Assembly (NCBI GenBank): GCA_910587495.1
Contig: CAJUMT010000037.1
Span: 1-20,615, forward strand
DNA: 20,615 nucleotides
Direction: 5' to 3'
Source of the DNA: an uncultured Lachnospiraceae bacterium
GTDB taxonomy: Bacteria > Bacillota_A > Clostridia > Lachnospirales > Lachnospiraceae
This document shows, in pieces, positions 20,443-20,615 of the stretch (positions are counted from its first letter, which is position 1; each line of letters opens with the position of its first letter). The notes beneath the pieces are model-generated. The model worked only from the letters and a program-made list of their open reading frames with translations. It had not been told where the DNA came from and did no database searches. The position numbers were made by a program, and so were the translations under genes.

Positions 20443-20615
20443 CTACCATTTTCCCCTTTCTTTGATATACTTAGCCTTTTTCCGTATTTCCGCAGAATGA
20501 GGTGCCTCGTTCCAATAATATTCATCCAGATAAATGAACCCTGTCTTTTTGTGTTTCGGTCTGAAAAAATGTTCCTCTGTATCCCTGCAAACAATACAGA
20601 CATCCATCCAAAACT
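20443..20615 (-). CDS. Unrecognised protein, C-terminal part only (cut by window edge)
   Basis: The last 56 codons of a minus-strand frame end at TAG 20443-20445. The visible peptide has a natural composition, with a Cys-x-x-Cys near its beginning (DVCIVCRDTEEHFF), then 'RPKHKKTGFIYLDEYYW' and a charged helical tail ending KERGKW. An in-frame ATG at 20607 could make it a complete 54-residue protein, but the bases that would hold its ribosome binding site lie outside the window. It competes with another frame (start 20603) on the same strand; I prefer this one because its composition is more protein-like. No function is suggested. Confidence 0.4.
   Translation of the reverse strand, partial: FWMDVCIVCRDTEEHFFRPKHKKTGFIYLDEYYWNEAPHSAEIRKKAKYIKERGKW

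Overview
The window looks like a chromosomal segment of a spore-forming, Gram-positive anaerobe of the Clostridia, most likely a Lachnospiraceae-type gut bacterium. The evidence is the gene cluster HU - rqcP - yabP - yabQ - divIC, a CotS-family spore-coat kinase, AGGAGG-type ribosome binding sites, sigma-A promoters of the TTGACA-17-TATAAT kind, and a bacterial V-type ATPase operon. I see no rRNA, tRNA, CRISPR array or insertion sequence.

Left part (1-4700, all on the minus strand). HU has its own strong promoter and heads a tight operon with rqcP (ribosome quality control), yabP and yabQ (spore cortex/coat assembly) and divIC (division). A sporulation-type promoter candidate and a hairpin sit in front of yabP, inside the operon. 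Upstream lie a phosphoglucomutase/phosphomannomutase and a CotS-family protein in tandem, the latter with a sigma-E-like promoter candidate.

Middle-left (4700-7500). A large exported protein anchored at its N terminus and carrying two blocks of LxxG heptads (YhgE/Pip-like, but without the usual C-terminal membrane half) is divergent from a TetR-family regulator. A perfect 13-bp palindrome lies on the -35 element of the heptad gene, so the pair looks like a self-contained repressor/envelope-protein module.

Centre (7500-16300, minus strand). This is a complete nine-gene V-type ATPase operon, in transcription order stalk G/H-like, I, K, E, C, F, A, B, D. It starts at a near-consensus sigma-A promoter and ends at a strong terminator shared with tetR. 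The rotor subunit K keeps all the residues that bind Na+ in Enterococcus hirae NtpK, so a Na+-coupled pump or synthase is the best reading. A perfect 17-bp palindrome lies in the leader of this operon.

Right part (16370-20615). First come a Sua5-type threonylcarbamoyl-AMP synthase and a dCMP deaminase in one operon. Then a HxlR-family regulator is divergent from a radical SAM protein with a CX4CX2C cluster motif, with repeated AAGTAC/GTACTT half-sites between them. A Phd/YefM-like antitoxin and PIN-domain toxin pair follows, with its own promoter flanked by an inverted repeat. The extreme right end holds two unrecognised short reading frames on the minus strand, one of them cut by the window edge; they may belong to another accessory or phage-like segment.
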